From Neocallimastix lanati (nom. inval.) (Eukaryota > Neocallimastigomycota > Neocallimastigomycetes > Neocallimastigales > Neocallimastigaceae), in NCBI GenBank assembly GCA_016946835.1, contig JACVTC010000002.1, positions 122,501-172,500 of the forward strand: a DNA stretch of 50,000 nucleotides. Reading direction: 5' to 3'. Numbering within the stretch: the stretch's first letter is position 1; every line of letters begins with the position of its first letter. The translations under genes were made by a program, and so were the position numbers. Positions 15,816 to 27,149 of the stretch are shown in pieces. Below the pieces are notes generated by a model. That model searched no databases. It was not told the DNA's origin and saw nothing but the letters and a program-made list of their open reading frames with translations.

Positions 15816-16276
15816 TTGTTTACTAAGAAAAAAACATAGACTTGCACATATGGGTACCCATCTCCCATATGGCCATACAGTTATTAATTAACTGTAAGGT
15901 GATGAGTTATTGGCATACTGTATCAGCTTCGCCGCTCTCAATCGTCGTTACACACTGCCCGGAGATGCATTCCTAACGTTCCTACATATATCTCTAATGA
16001 CCACGAGCATCAGAACGGAACCATTAACTCCTCCCTAGTGGGTGTAATCATTGGCGATTGGAAATTTTACAATCATCAAGGTCTATGCTTCAATTCAAAG
16101 CGTAGTATCAGGGTTGGGTGAAATAATCATCTGAGGGAAAGCCTTATGGACATCACGTGTGGTCTCATGATATCCCAGGATAGAAACCTCATCCGATTAT
16201 TTGGTGCCATGCCGAGGATTCGAACCCCGCCCTCTACAGTGACCTGTATCGTCCTAACCGTTGTTTACTAAGAAAA
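15816..16276 (-). mobile_element. tRNA-derived SINE with 16-bp target-site duplication
   Basis: The 16-mer TTGTTTACTAAGAAAA occurs at 15816-15831 and again at 16261-16276. It flanks 429 bp of much higher GC content. On the minus strand the element opens with GGTTAGGACGATACAGGTC and, a few bases later, GGGGTTCGAATCC, a strong RNA polymerase III B-box/T-arm. CGGGG and CCTCG can pair around TTCGAAT, and GCATGGCACCA follows like a tRNA acceptor end. The acceptor 5' half is missing, so it is not a functional tRNA gene. About 350 bp of unrelated body follow, ending in a short T-rich tail. This structure fits a SINE inserted by target-primed reverse transcription. Confidence 0.65.
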
Positions 16277-16326
16277 TTTGCGATTTTTTTTAATATTTTT
16301 ATTATCCTTAACTAATTTGCTAATAA

Positions 16327-18241
16327 TTCTTACTTATCTGTAGTAGTACAACCTAAATTTTTAGCAGCTAACGAATCAGATTTAAATTCAAACATATCTA
16401 CATTAGAATTAAATTTCAAATTTTGCTCATTCGTATTAATTTTTGATTTTTGATCAATTTTTGACAAATTTTTATTATTAAAAAATTTTTTTTCTGAAAA
16501 AATATTATTCATCATATTTTTATAATTTTCACCAATTTTTTCGCCTAAACAATTTTGTTTACATTTTTATCAATTTCTTTTCCTTGACTAAAGTAATCAA
16601 CATTAAAGATATTATTATACTGAGTATTTATTTTCATATATTTTTAATAGTTTTCATAATAAGTATTCTCAAAATTCATGACTTGTAAATATTCTTTAAT
16701 AATTTTCTGGATGTTATTGTTCTTTTTGTAGATTTCATTCAAACATTTCAATAATTTGTTCAATTTACAATTTGTTTTATTTATTTTATCTTGAAATGAT
16801 TCAATTATATATTTATCTATCATAAAGGGATTTTCATTTTCATTATTTTGGTAACTATTCGAAATATTATTGTTATTCAAACTTGCTATTTCATTATTAT
16901 ATATATTATTATTTATACTTGCTATTTCATTATTGCGTATGTTATTATTCATACCTAAATTCTTATAGTTACTGTTATTATATTCATTGCTATCATAAAT
17001 ATCATTAATAAAATCATTATTAAAATCATAATTAATATTGTTTTCTTTTTGAAAAATATTTGTGTTTTCTGTTTTATTCGGTGTGTTATTGTTTTTAAAT
17101 TTATTATTCTCATCACTGTTATTACAATAATTTGTATCATAATTGAGTTTTCTTGTATCATCTATAGTTTCAAATTCTATGTATTGTTTATCATTATTAT
17201 CTTCTGAAGTAGTGTGTATTTCATATTAATTTATTTCCATAATATTATTTTCAGTTTCAATCAAATTTATTTCTTTTATTTTAACTATATTACTATTACT
17301 GTCTGAATCACTGTCGTAACATAATTCAATATCATTTATTTCATCAACTGAAATATTTAATTTTTTGAATTGTTCTGCTATGTGTTTAATATTGTTATGA
17401 GGATTTTTTGGATTAAAGGGGCAGTTGTAAACTAAATGGTTTTCACTATCACATAAATATAAACGTTTTTTCTTATTTTTTATTCTTTTTTTCTTATTGT
17501 ATCTTTCGCAAATATTGTCTTGATCACAACTTTAGAAATTATTCTTTTTGTCTTTATTTTTATTCTTATTTTTTTCCTTTAGATATTTGTGATATTTCAT
17601 CTTCTTTTTCTTTATTTTTTCCTGGGATAAAGATTCTACGATTTCTAATTTGCTTTTTCATATCTTCTAATATTTCATCGACGTCTTCTGAGATACTGTA
17701 TCTTATTTCCAAGAAGTTTTAATTGTTTCTCTGGTAGCCCTTTAAACAAGTAGTTTAATTTTTCCCTATTGCTAAGTTTATTATTTAATTTTCCAAACTT
17801 TTGCGTGATCTCTAAAAATTCTTCGATGTATTCCATTGTTTCTTTATTACTTTCGGCCCTCATTTTTTCTGTAGAGTTTTGGTATTTCATTGAATTCTTC
17901 TTCGTGATATTTCTTCGTGAGTACCTTCAATATTTAAGTATGCTGAATTTTTCTCTTCTTCTTTACTTCTGATAAAGGATTTTATTTTTGTATCAACAAA
18001 TTTTTCTTAAAAAGCTCACAACTTTGAAGTTGTTCATTTTATGTTCCTTAATTTTGTTTTCACCTTCTTCAGATAAGATATCATTTCCTTTTTTATCTTT
18101 GGTTGTATATTTCTCCTTTACTTATTTTATTATATCATCTATGTTTTTGTCTACGTACTCATTTAATCCAGCGCTTTGAAGTTCGAGGATAAAGTCTTCG
18201 TACCATTCATCGTAGTTGTCTTCAGTTAGGACATATTCCAT
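16327..18241 (-). pseudogene. Decayed retrotransposon gag (copia-like type)
   Basis: The minus strand begins with MEYVLTEDNYDEWYEDFILE, resembling the start of copia-type Gag proteins. It continues with ETMEYIEEFLEITQKFG and REKLNYLFKGLPEKQLK, a Gag capsid signature. Further on, LYLCDSENHLVYNCPFNP keeps C-x4-H-x4-C of a CCHC knuckle but lacks the first Cys. Asn-rich segments follow to a TAA at about 16330. Several frameshifts and stops break it, including one after the LRK motif and one after KLLGNK. No protease, integrase or RT is seen, and no LTRs were found, so it is a truncated relic. Confidence 0.6.
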
Positions 18242-18640
18242 CCTATTAAGAGCTATTCTAGTTGTTCCGGTCACCTTATTAATGTAATTATATATTGCTA
18301 ATATTATTTAATGAATTTGTTTATTAATTACAAATTGCTAATTACTATTTCTAAATACTAATTACTAGATTATATAAGAAACATTTAAATACTAATTTCC
18401 CAATTCTAATGTGTTTCTTATTTTCATATATGTATATCCAAGTGTCGTTACTCTTGAATATCCTAATTATATTAATTGCTAAATTACTAAATTACTAAGT
18501 TACTAAATTACTAAGTTACTAAAATTATAAATAATAAATAATAAATAATAAATAACAAATAATAAATAATGGATTAATAAATAATAAATAATAAATAATT
18601 GAATAATTGAATAATTGAATGAACTGAACTACTCAGGTTA
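18242..18640. other. AT-rich region with ATTACTAA-type short repeats
   Basis: Tandem AATTACTAAGTT and AATAAATAAT motifs, with no gene recognised. Confidence 0.6.
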
Positions 18641-18870
18641 ATCGTGTTCGATTCAACCTTGTCTTTCCAGCTTTTATCCTGGTACATTCAAGATTGACCC
18701 CACAACTACCTCCTGAATTTATATGGGGCAATCTTTCATCTTTCCAGGGTGTTTTTCCCTATTAATAAAGATGGTGTTCGCTCGCCATGGTAAGTATTCC
18801 TGTTGATAGACTATATAATCGCTAGGGCAGAGAGCACTTAATCATGAGAAAGGACATTAAGTACTAATAG
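18641..18870 (+). mobile_element. GC-elevated SINE-like segment
   Basis: A compact higher-GC block with a B-box-like GTTCGATTC near 18648 and a GTAAGTAT word near 18800, as in the SINE at 23.7 kb. It ends before a T tract. No TSD was found and the family is unassigned. Confidence 0.3.
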
Positions 18871-19362
18871 TGTGATTTTTTTTTTTTTTACAAATGTAAT
18901 CTTTAAAAAGATTAAAATATACTTTTGACTTATTGATTTTTTTTTTTTAATTTGATATTATGAGAGGAGTCAATACACCAGTATTAATTAAAGTATACAA
19001 GTATGAATTATTTTTTAAAAAAAAAAAATATTTTTTTTTTGTCTTTTTTGAAAGAGAATCAAAATAAAAGTTTAAAAATGGAATCATAAAAATTTAATAA
19101 TCAATAAAATAAAATAAAATAAATTAAATTAAATTAAATCATCTATGTTTTTTATTCCTAATTAATAATTAATATTAATTAGTTTATTATTACTTCGTTT
19201 TTTATATTTTATTTTATTTTAATTCTACTTTATTCCTTTTTTTATTATTAATAATTAGGTAAAAATAGGTTATTAGAATTCTTTTATCTATTATTAATAA
19301 TAATTTTATCTAATAATACAATGATCAATATGTATAGATTATAAATAGAAACTTTTCTAATT

Positions 19363-19394
<32 letters not shown>

Positions 19395-19400
19395 CTAATC
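18871..19400. other. AT-rich spacer with poly-T tracts
   Basis: No gene or RNA recognised. A T tract of about 25 bases at 19368-19394 precedes the LINE relic. Confidence 0.6.
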
Positions 19401-19404
19401 TTTT

Positions 19405-19830
19405 TCTTAAAGAGTGTTGCAGTGGCCTATTTGTTGATGATAATATCTTTTTTAGTCCCTTCAAAATCCTCTCTTAAAAATCATTTAAATAAAGCACATG
19501 ATTAGAGGTATTAAAGGTGAAATAACCTTTTGAATCAGAATATATGTACTACACTTGCTATTTAAACCAAAGAAGATCTCTTTATACCTTCTAAACATTA
19601 TGAAAATCCTACAATTAAGCTTTGTATGAACCGTCTATCGAATACAAATCAATTTTTATATCTTGGCTTACCTTTCAATGAATCATTAGATTTAGAGCCT
19701 ATTATTGCTAAGATAAATAAATAAAATAAAACAAAAAAAAAAAAAAATACGGTTAATTCTTTCTTTAGATTTTTAATTTAATAGAATTTGTATATCTTTC
19801 TACTTTAAAACTCGTATTCTAGTCACCTTT
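19405..19830 (+). pseudogene. Relic of a non-LTR (LINE) reverse transcriptase
   Basis: Plus-strand frames contain CSGLFVDDNIFFSPFK, corresponding to the FADD catalytic block of LINE reverse transcriptases (here FVDD). They are followed by KSSLKNHLNKAHD, then KEDLFIPSKHYENPTIKLCM and QFLYLGLPFNESLDLEPII. The last resembles the post-RT motif (YLG-x-PF) typical of LINEs. The segments lie in different frames and are cut by TAA/TAG/TGA, so it is dead. Confidence 0.55.
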
Positions 19831-19899
19831 GACCTTTGTTCACTTCTTTACTATCCACCTTTAACTAGAATATAATGAAAGAAAAAAAGAACACTAAAA

Positions 19900-21010
19900 A
19901 AGAATGTTGTAAAATTTTTTTTCTCCTAACTATGAATCTTCCTCTATATCATTGAAGCCAATTCAAATAATATCGTAATTGGTTGTTATTCTTTTCCAAT
20001 GACACCAATCCATCCAATAATTCTGTTCATTCTATTACCTATTTATTCATGTTTTCTTCCATCAGTAGAAAGAAATTATTCCGTTACCACATCCCTTAAT
20101 GATAAAAAAAATTCTCTCTTTCTTATATACAAACTATAAATTCTATAATGATTATAGTTCCTTTTTTTTTTTTTTTTTTTTTTTTCCAAAAAAATCTCTT
20201 CCTAATCCTCGTTCTCAAAATGAATACTTTTCCCTTTTTCTAATAAGTATTTTTTTTTTAAACAGAAAAATTTATATTTCCTATGAATGTCATGATTCCC
20301 CATCTGCTGGTGGACACTTTTAGGCATTCACATTGCAATCAATCTTATCAAATGCAATTTTTTTTTTTTTTTTTTTTTTTTTTGTGGTTCCTTATATCTT
20401 CTGATGTCAAAGATTATTATTCACTCCTGTGATATTTACTGCTACCGATCAAAGGAATCTCACCATAAACATTATGGGGTTTCTTCGTCCTATACCTATT
20501 AGTAGTGGTTCCTTTTGTTCTTCTTATTTTCTATGGATTTTATTATCGATCTCCTTTGTACAAATGGATTTACTTTGTATTCTTGATTCTTATTCTTGAT
20601 TCTTGTCGTAGTTGATCGCTTTAACTAAAATGTGTAAATTTAGATTCCTTTTTCAATCAATTTTTTTTCTTCTGAATTAAATGTTTTTCCTTTTCTTAAA
20701 AAAATTTTGTTTTTCGTTCTCACGGTCTTCCTAATGGAATTAACACTGATTGAAGATTTTAATTCACTTTCAAATTTTTAAAATTGTTGGTTTGCCAATT
20801 TTTTTTGGTTATCCCTTCACATCAACTTTTAGTTTTTTTTTTTTTCTTCCTTCTCCATCATTTAGTCTAATCGCCAGACGGAGAGAGTGAGAAGTTTGTT
20901 ATTAAACAGTATACATGAAATCTTAAAGAATCAGTTCCCACAGGGAGAAAGAAGTTTTCTTTCTCGGTTTGAGGAATTCCTTTTTAATGTTATACCTTTT
21001 GTGATCTTTT
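19900..21010 (+). pseudogene. Unassigned decayed coding sequence
   Basis: GC is above background, with short protein-like stretches such as CYSFPMTPIHPIILFILLPI, ISYECHDSPSAGGHF, TPVIFTATDQRNLTINIMG and RPIPISSGSF. They are hydrophobic overall, interrupted by stops, and cut by T tracts near 20161-20186 and 20360-20382. Some could come from a multi-pass membrane protein, but I cannot name a family. Confidence 0.3.
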
Positions 21011-22218
21011 ATAATATATATCTGACATTCTTGGGTATTATTTAAAAGAAAAATTCAAGAAAAGAAAAAATAATAAAAAAAATTACAGATGTTATTTAAA
21101 TGTATTGAAACAAAACAAGGTATCAAAGGAACTAATTATGATCAATAAAAATCCATTCATTCCTGAAATATATAGAATTTTTTTTTTTATTTTAATAATT
21201 GTTAATACACCAATTTTAGTTTATGATTTAATTGGATTTTATTTTAATAAAATAAAATAAAGAAGTACCATTTGTAACGCAAAATCCAATTAAATCTACT
21301 TTTTTATTTTATTTTATTAAATATATTTGGTAGAAATGATTTCAATTCATATCATAATACCATAATTACTTTAAAATTTTCTATTTAATGTCATTATATT
21401 ATTACAACTTTATTTTTTATATATTTTATATATTTTATTTTTAATATTGTTTTTTTTTTTTTTTATTTTATAAATTATATATATATATTCCTTGTGTCAA
21501 TATATTTATTATAGATAATGTTTTTCTCATTTATAATGTATACTATATATTAATACTATTCAACATTTGATAAATAAAGAAAAGAAAGTGTATTCTTTTC
21601 CTATCCTAAAGAAAGAAAAAAAAAACTTCCATATTTAATTTTATTTATAAATAATATTTAATAAGGTATTAATATTCAAAATTGAAAATATTTTCTAAAT
21701 ATTAGAATTTTAATAAAGAAAAATTAAAATAAATATAGAACAAATAAATAAATATTCAACTTATATAAAATTTAACACAAGTTTAAAATTGTTAAAACAG
21801 TTAATTTTTTATTTTATTTTTTTTTATTTTTTTTTATATTTTTATTTTTTTTGTTAAAACAGTTAATTTTTTATTTTATTTTTTTTATTTTATTTTATTT
21901 TTTTTTTTTTGTTAAAACAGTTAATTTTTTATTTTTTTTCTTTTTTTTTTAATTTTATTTTTTTTTAATTTTTATTTTATTTTTTTTATTATTTTTTTTT
22001 ATTATTTTTTTTTTATTTTATTATTTTTATTTCTTTCATTTATTTTTTTTATCTATTTATTTTTCTATTTATTATTATTAATTTTTATATATATATACAA
22101 CTTTTAATATATTTTTAATTAAAAAATAAGGATGGAAAAATATATAACATAAAAAAAATCTAAAATAGGTTTTTAATTATTTTGTGATAAACGATAAACA
22201 AATGAATTATTAATTCTC
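21011..22218. repeat. AT-rich region with about 60-bp tandem repeats
   Basis: Three copies of a unit beginning GTTAAAACAGTTAATTTTTT start at about 21790, 21853 and 21911. T-rich sequence follows. No gene is visible. The right part is the downstream side of the ankyrin gene. Confidence 0.6.
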
Positions 22219-23222
22219 TTAGTAAGTACCTAAACCAAGGGTTAAGTTTTTAGTCATAAGAGAACCAAATGAATTTGGATCATCTTTATTATAACTATTA
22301 TTACCAAGAGTAATAACAGCACCAGTATTAGGGAATAAAATTTCTAAAACCCATTGTTCAGCAAGTTTAGCAATTTCTGGTCTAATAGGATAAGAATTTA
22401 CTAATGACTTCGAAACAACGACGTCACCATTTTCAATATTTTCTGGAGCATACTTATTATCACATTCATAGGTTTTGTGTTTACCGATTGCACTGACTAA
22501 AGCTTTACATGAAATAGAAGAACTATTTCTAGTTTTATTATATTCCATAGCATCAAATACTTTTTCATCAATTAATCCTATAAAGGAGGAACCACTGATT
22601 CCATATTTATTTTTAATAGAAAAATCAAGATTTTTACAGTTATCAATTAGATATTTAGCTGATACATAATTTTTCATCATCAATAAGGCAACAATTGGAG
22701 TATTGCCATCCACATCAATTGGCTTATTGAAGTCACAACCCATATCAATTAAAACTCTGAAAGTGAGAGCATAATTCTTAGTAACAATATAATTATACTT
22801 TGAAGTATAACTGGTCTCACCAATATTTCCAATATATTGTTGATAATACCTCTTAATATAAACTGAAACTAAAGTATTACCAAACTTATTACAATAATTT
22901 GGATCAACTTTTCCACTCTTTATTAATGATTCAACTTCCCTGTATCTAGCGTTTTCAACTAAATACATAGATCTACAACTGTAGAGAAGAGCATCTTCTC
23001 CATCATTATTTAAACGATTCATTCTAATATTAGATTTAAGTAACTTCTTTAGAATATCTGGAGCGTTAGTAGCATGGAAAAGAACATTATTTCCATTATT
23101 ATCCAACATATTTGCTGATTTTTCATTAAGTAATTTACTAACAGCAAAATCTGTACTAGCGTGTTCCATTTTAATTGATTTAAAAGAGTTTCAGAGAAAG
23201 TATCAAATTCGGTCTTAGTCAT
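22219..23222 (-). CDS. Ankyrin-repeat protein (possible frameshift at the N-terminus)
   Basis: The main ORF (22219-23169) encodes 316 residues with diverged ankyrin repeats: LDNNGNNVLFHATNAPDIL, LNNDGEDALLYSC, YCNKFGNTLVSVY, IDMGCDFNKPIDVDGNTP and IKNKYGISGSSFIGLID. Ankyrin repeats mediate protein-protein contacts, and nothing here indicates a specific partner or an enzymatic domain. Upstream, another ATG at 23222 opens a coherent 17-residue stretch (MTKTEFDTFSETLLNQL) one frame off the main ORF. A single extra A in the run before ATGGAACACG would join them. The real start is therefore either 23169, or 23222 with an indel or sequencing error. The stop is TAA at 22219. It is intronless. Confidence 0.75.
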
Positions 23223-23683
23223 TTTCAGATTTTATAAAATAATATAATTTTTTTTTTTTTTTTTGAAAAAGATTTATATAATAGTGTTAGTAATAAAAGA
23301 TTATGTTGCTTTGCTTAGCTTTTAATTTTATATATATTATTTTTTTTATAACAAAATATAAATATTTCTTTTTTTTTTTTTTATTATTTTATTTTATAAT
23401 CAACTTTTATTTTAAAAAAAAAATATATATATATTTTTTATTAAAATAATATTTGATATTTGTTTAATTTTTGAAGCTTTTAATTTTAACGAAAAAACAT
23501 TTGATTTTTATACTCTTTTTTTTTTTTAATTTTTTTTTTTTTAATTTTTTTTTTTAAAACTAATAATTATAATTATAAGGTAAATAATAATAAATTAATA
23601 TTTTTTTATTGATAATTTTAATATATTATTAATATAATATTTGTTATTGATAAAATTAATACTTTTTTATTGTTAAAATCGTT
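23223..23683. other. AT-rich upstream region of the ankyrin gene
   Basis: Poly-T and poly-A tracts only. No element recognised. Confidence 0.6.
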
Positions 23684-23950
23684 CCAGGTTTTATCCTGGC
23701 TGTTAAGGCGTAAGCTTTGAGAGCATAAGGTTTCCTGGTTCGACCTCTCCCTATGCCTGTAACGTTTTTTCCACTGGTTTTTCGTTATTAGGTGGTTAGG
23801 GTTTTCAGGTAAGTATTATACCCATTTGATACCCCTATATCTCTAATTCAACTTTCATCGATTTACACTTCTTACAGGCCTGAAAGAGTTGAGTGTGTAT
23901 GGCAAGTTTTTTAAGAGGAGATACCCAACATATGGTGACATATGAAAATT
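23684..23950 (+). mobile_element. tRNA-derived SINE
   Basis: The block CTGGCTGTTAAGGCGTAAGC resembles a Leu/Ser-type tRNA A-box. About 20 bases later CTGGTTCGACCTCTCC supplies a B-box. A body follows that contains GGTGGTTAGGGTTTTCAG, GTAAGTAT and TTACAGGCCTGAAAGAG. The body matches the inverse of 15388-15498. No convincing flanking duplication was found. Confidence 0.55.
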
Positions 23951-24093
23951 TTAATTATCCTTACTTATAGGTATTGATATAAAACAAATATGTGTAGTAA
24001 CATATTTGTATATTTAATAATAATTATTAAATATTAAATTTAATATCTCTTTTTTTGTCAATAATAATATTTGAAATAATTTCTTATTCATAT

Positions 24094-24652
24094 TGATATA
24101 AAATGAAATATTCAAACCTTAATTAATATAAAATTAGTTTTTACTATTCAAACATAAATTAATGTCATAAATCAAATTTAAATCTAATGATTTTACAACA
24201 AATTCTATATGTGGCTTGAATTCTATATATTAATTATATATTTAATTAATTATAAATTTTATAGCATAAATCAATGTTTTAATTATATTCTTATTATTTT
24301 ATATTTATATTTATATAGTTTTTAAATATTTCCTTAAATAATAATTATTAATAGTTTATTCTAATCACAAGAACAATTAATTAAATAGTTAATTATAACT
24401 AAATAACATAAAAATAAAGCATTTCTCTGAATTAAGAGAAGGGTCGTCGTCGTTGTTAAGTAAAAGTTAAGATTAAAAGTTATATTATGTTAAGTTAGTT
24501 TATAATCAAAAGTATAAGAAAGTTGTTAAATATTCTTTTTTTTAAATATATGTAGTTTTTATATAAAATTAAATAAATAAATAAATAATAAATTAATAAA
24601 TTTAATAAATAAATCCCAACAAAAGTACATCGAACTTTTGAATTGTATACCA
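24094..24652 (+). repeat. Ty3/gypsy left LTR
   Basis: 559 bp, almost identical to 34343-34901. TG...CA ends. Confidence 0.93.
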
Positions 24653-24654
24653 AT

Positions 24655-24670
24655 TGGTGGAGATATTGGC
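24655..24670 (+). promoter_or_regulatory. Ty3/gypsy primer-binding site
   Basis: TGGTGGAGATATTGGC starts two bases after the left LTR and begins with the TGG that pairs with a tRNA CCA end. The tRNA identity was not determined. Confidence 0.7.
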
Positions 24671-24739
24671 TCTTGTGGGAGGAAAAATATATTTATTAAA
24701 TTTTAATATTATTTTTTTTTAAAATAAAAATAAAATATA

Positions 24740-24775
<36 letters not shown>

Positions 24776-24829
24776 TTTTCGATTAAAGAATTTTTCAGTC
24801 AATTAGAAAATAGAATTAAAGTTAAAAAT

Positions 24830-25696
24830 ATGACTGAAGAATTAATTAAAAATCAAAATAAACTAATGCAATTCCAATGCATTCAAGTCCTTTCAGATTC
24901 AAATAAGGATGTTGATCCTTGGTATAACCAGATGAAGGCTTGGATCACTCTTTACCAAATTACTGATGAAAAAGAAATTTTTAATAATTGTAAATTTAAA
25001 GTGATTGGTAAAAGTATCCATTGTCTTAATGCATTAGTAACTAAAGATGTGGATAATAATATTGTTTATCCATCTTTAGAAGAAATACGTGATGCTCTTC
25101 TAGAATTTCATGACTTATATATGGATCCAGAAGACATCATTGACAAACTTAAAAATATGGCAATATCTACCAGAGGAAATATAAAGGAATTTAATAAAGA
25201 ATATAAGGAATTATATAATAAACTCGATGAAGATGATCGTAGATGCATTTCTGTTTCTGATTATTTAAAGTCATTTTTTAACAAGAAAGAAGCATGGAAA
25301 GGTGTTAAACTTGCGGGAAAAAGAATTAGTCTAGCAAAAGCTTTTTCTACAGCTGAATTAATTGATGAAGTTGAAAATGAATGTGGTAAAAGAACTAGTA
25401 ACTCTAATGGAAATTCTTCTTACAACCAAAAATTTAATTCACATAATAACAAAATTTTTAATAATAAACCAGTCACTCATGAATCACGTGATAATAATTT
25501 CAAAAATAATAATTTGAATAATGAGGGAAATAAAGGTAAATATAGAGTACAGATGTGCTATTTTTGTAACGAAGAAGGTCACAAGAAATATAATTGTCCT
25601 AAATTTAATCACTTTGAATATTTGAAATACCAAAGAATGCTAAATGAAGAATCAAGTGGTTCAACTAATGTCTCAAATGAACGTTTAAACTACTAA
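24830..25696 (+). CDS. Ty3/gypsy Gag
   Basis: Gag forms the virus-like particle and packages element RNA. I chose the first in-frame ATG (24830, MTEELIKNQNKLM); upstream the frame runs into a poly-A leader. The capsid part includes DPWYNQMKAWITLYQ and MDPEDIIDKLKNMA. An Asn-rich linker precedes a CCHC knuckle CYFCNEEGHKKYNC (C-x2-C-x4-H-x4-C), which binds RNA. It ends with TAA at 25694-25696, directly after a slippery heptamer, and pol continues in the -1 frame. The Gag frame itself is intact, at 288 residues. Confidence 0.88.
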   Translation: MTEELIKNQNKLMQFQCIQVLSDSNKDVDPWYNQMKAWITLYQITDEKEIFNNCKFKVIGKSIHCLNALVTKDVDNNIVYPSLEEIRDALLEFHDLYMDPEDIIDKLKNMAISTRGNIKEFNKEYKELYNKLDEDDRRCISVSDYLKSFFNKKEAWKGVKLAGKRISLAKAFSTAELIDEVENECGKRTSNSNGNSSYNQKFNSHNNKIFNNKPVTHESRDNNFKNNNLNNEGNKGKYRVQMCYFCNEEGHKKYNCPKFNHFEYLKYQRMLNEESSGSTNVSNERLNY

Positions 25697-25735
25697 GAGG
25701 GAGTGAACGTTCTCCCTTAAATTCCAATAACGTTC
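25684..25735 (+). promoter_or_regulatory. Programmed -1 frameshift signal: TTTAAAC plus H-type pseudoknot
   Basis: T-TTA-AAC (25684-25690) lies in the gag frame as X-XXY-YYZ, one codon before the gag stop. After 6-7 bases, stem 1 pairs 25697/8-25703 (A/G-GGGAG side) with 25712-25717/8 (CTCCC). The 8-base loop contains GAACGTT (25705-25711), which is exactly complementary to AACGTTC at 25729-25735 and gives a 7-bp stem 2. Slipping one base back puts the ribosome in the open pol frame (25690 onward). Spacing and loop sizes match known viral pseudoknots. Confidence 0.8.
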
Positions 25736-26287
25736 CTGAGAAGAAGAAATATTTTGTTGACGCTGCCAAAAGAAAAGAGTTTTCTTTAGATGCTGGAACG
25801 GAAATTAGGAAAGCTAAAGCAAATACAGCAAGTAAAAGCGATATTTTCCAAAAAGATGAAGAAGAGGAAATTGAAGTGAAAGAAGAAGTGGATTTGTCTA
25901 AAAGGAAAATATTAAAACCTAAAGTCAAAAAGAATTTAAAGACAACTATTTCTAAGGAGAGTACAAAAATTAATGATTCTTCTCAAAATTTAAATATTAA
26001 TAATAATCATGTAATTAATGATAATAAATTAAATAAAGATGAAGAAATTAAAAACTATATTGATAAAAATAAGTATAAAATTAATAAAGAAAGTAATATG
26101 TGTGATGATAAAATTAATAGTGTCAATAATAAAAATAATATTATTGATAATAATATTAAACGTAATAAAAATTTTAAATCAAGAAATGATAATAATGTTT
26201 CTACTAAATTTAACAATATTATTAATGAGGATAGAAACAATTATATTGAAAATCTTAATGAATCACTATATGAAAATAAAAATTATG
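25690..26287 (+). pseudogene. Ty3/gypsy pol, N-terminal segment before the MULE
   Basis: The -1 frame stays open from the frameshift site to the MULE junction. It encodes about 199 residues rich in Lys, Asn, Asp and Glu (for example KKKYFVDAAKRKEFSLDAG). This is a Gag-Pol linker with no known fold. The ten-base duplication AAAAATTATG (26278-26287) marks the MULE insertion. The same frame resumes in phase at 31287. Confidence 0.75.
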
Positions 26288-26486
26288 AATGTGGTTCATT
26301 TCGCCAATTTTTATAATACAAATTTTCAATACGCCATTTATTTTTAATGGCTTGTAAAATATTTTGTTAACGCCATAAAAAATTTTAATACAATTATATG
26401 TAAAAAAAATAAATGTATAAATAAATAAAGAAACAAATAAATAAATAAATAAAGAATGTAATAAGTATATAAAATAAAATAAAATA

Positions 26487-26880
26487 AATAGTAGAATATG
26501 AATATAAAGTACAGATTGAATAAAATAAAATAAAATAAAATAAAATAAAATAAATAGTTGAAATATGAATATAAAGTACAGATTGAATAAAATAAAATAA
26601 AATAAAATAAAATAAAATAAATAGTTGAAATATGAATATAAAGTACAGATTGAATAAAATAAAATAAAATAAAATAAAATAAATAGTTGAAATATGAATA
26701 TAAAGTACAGATTGAATAAAATAAAATAAAATAAAATAAAATAAAATAAATAGTTGAAATATGAATATAAAGTACAGATTGAATAAAATAAAATAAAATA
26801 AAATAAATAATAGAATATGAATATAAATACAGATTGAATAAAACAAAATAAAATAAAATAAAATAAAATAAATATCTAAT
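26487..26880 (-). repeat. Minisatellite, left arm (inverse orientation)
   Basis: Six copies of a unit holding TGAATATAAAGTACAGATTG followed by (AATAA)n. It is the exact inverse of the larger array on the right. The unit is about 60-66 bp, varying by the number of pentamers. Confidence 0.9.
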
Positions 26881-27149
26881 ATTATTTCTTATTAAAGAAT
26901 ATTACAGATCGATCATTGTTTTAGAAATGAAAATTTTTTACATTTTTATTGTATTCAATTGATGATGTAATTTAATATATAAAACAATATTATTGTTAAT
27001 AATTTCACTAAACATAAATGATTTTTTTGCTTTCTAACATATATAATTAAATAAAACATTTTATTTTTAAAAATAAATTGTCTTTAATAATCTTTAATAA
27101 AAATAATAATAAATATTTATTTTATTTTATTTTATATACTTGTACTTTT

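Noticed and set aside
16201-16260. Functional tRNA gene
   Set aside because: The B-box/T-arm is good, but the acceptor 5' half and a proper D-arm are missing and the segment lies within a TSD-flanked element.
23700-23765. Functional Leu/Ser tRNA gene
   Set aside because: A- and B-box-like words are present, but the acceptor arms do not pair and a SINE body follows directly.
24773-24829. Upstream TTG start for Ty3 gag
   Set aside because: The frame runs into a poly-A leader. The first in-frame ATG at 24830 is the more likely start.
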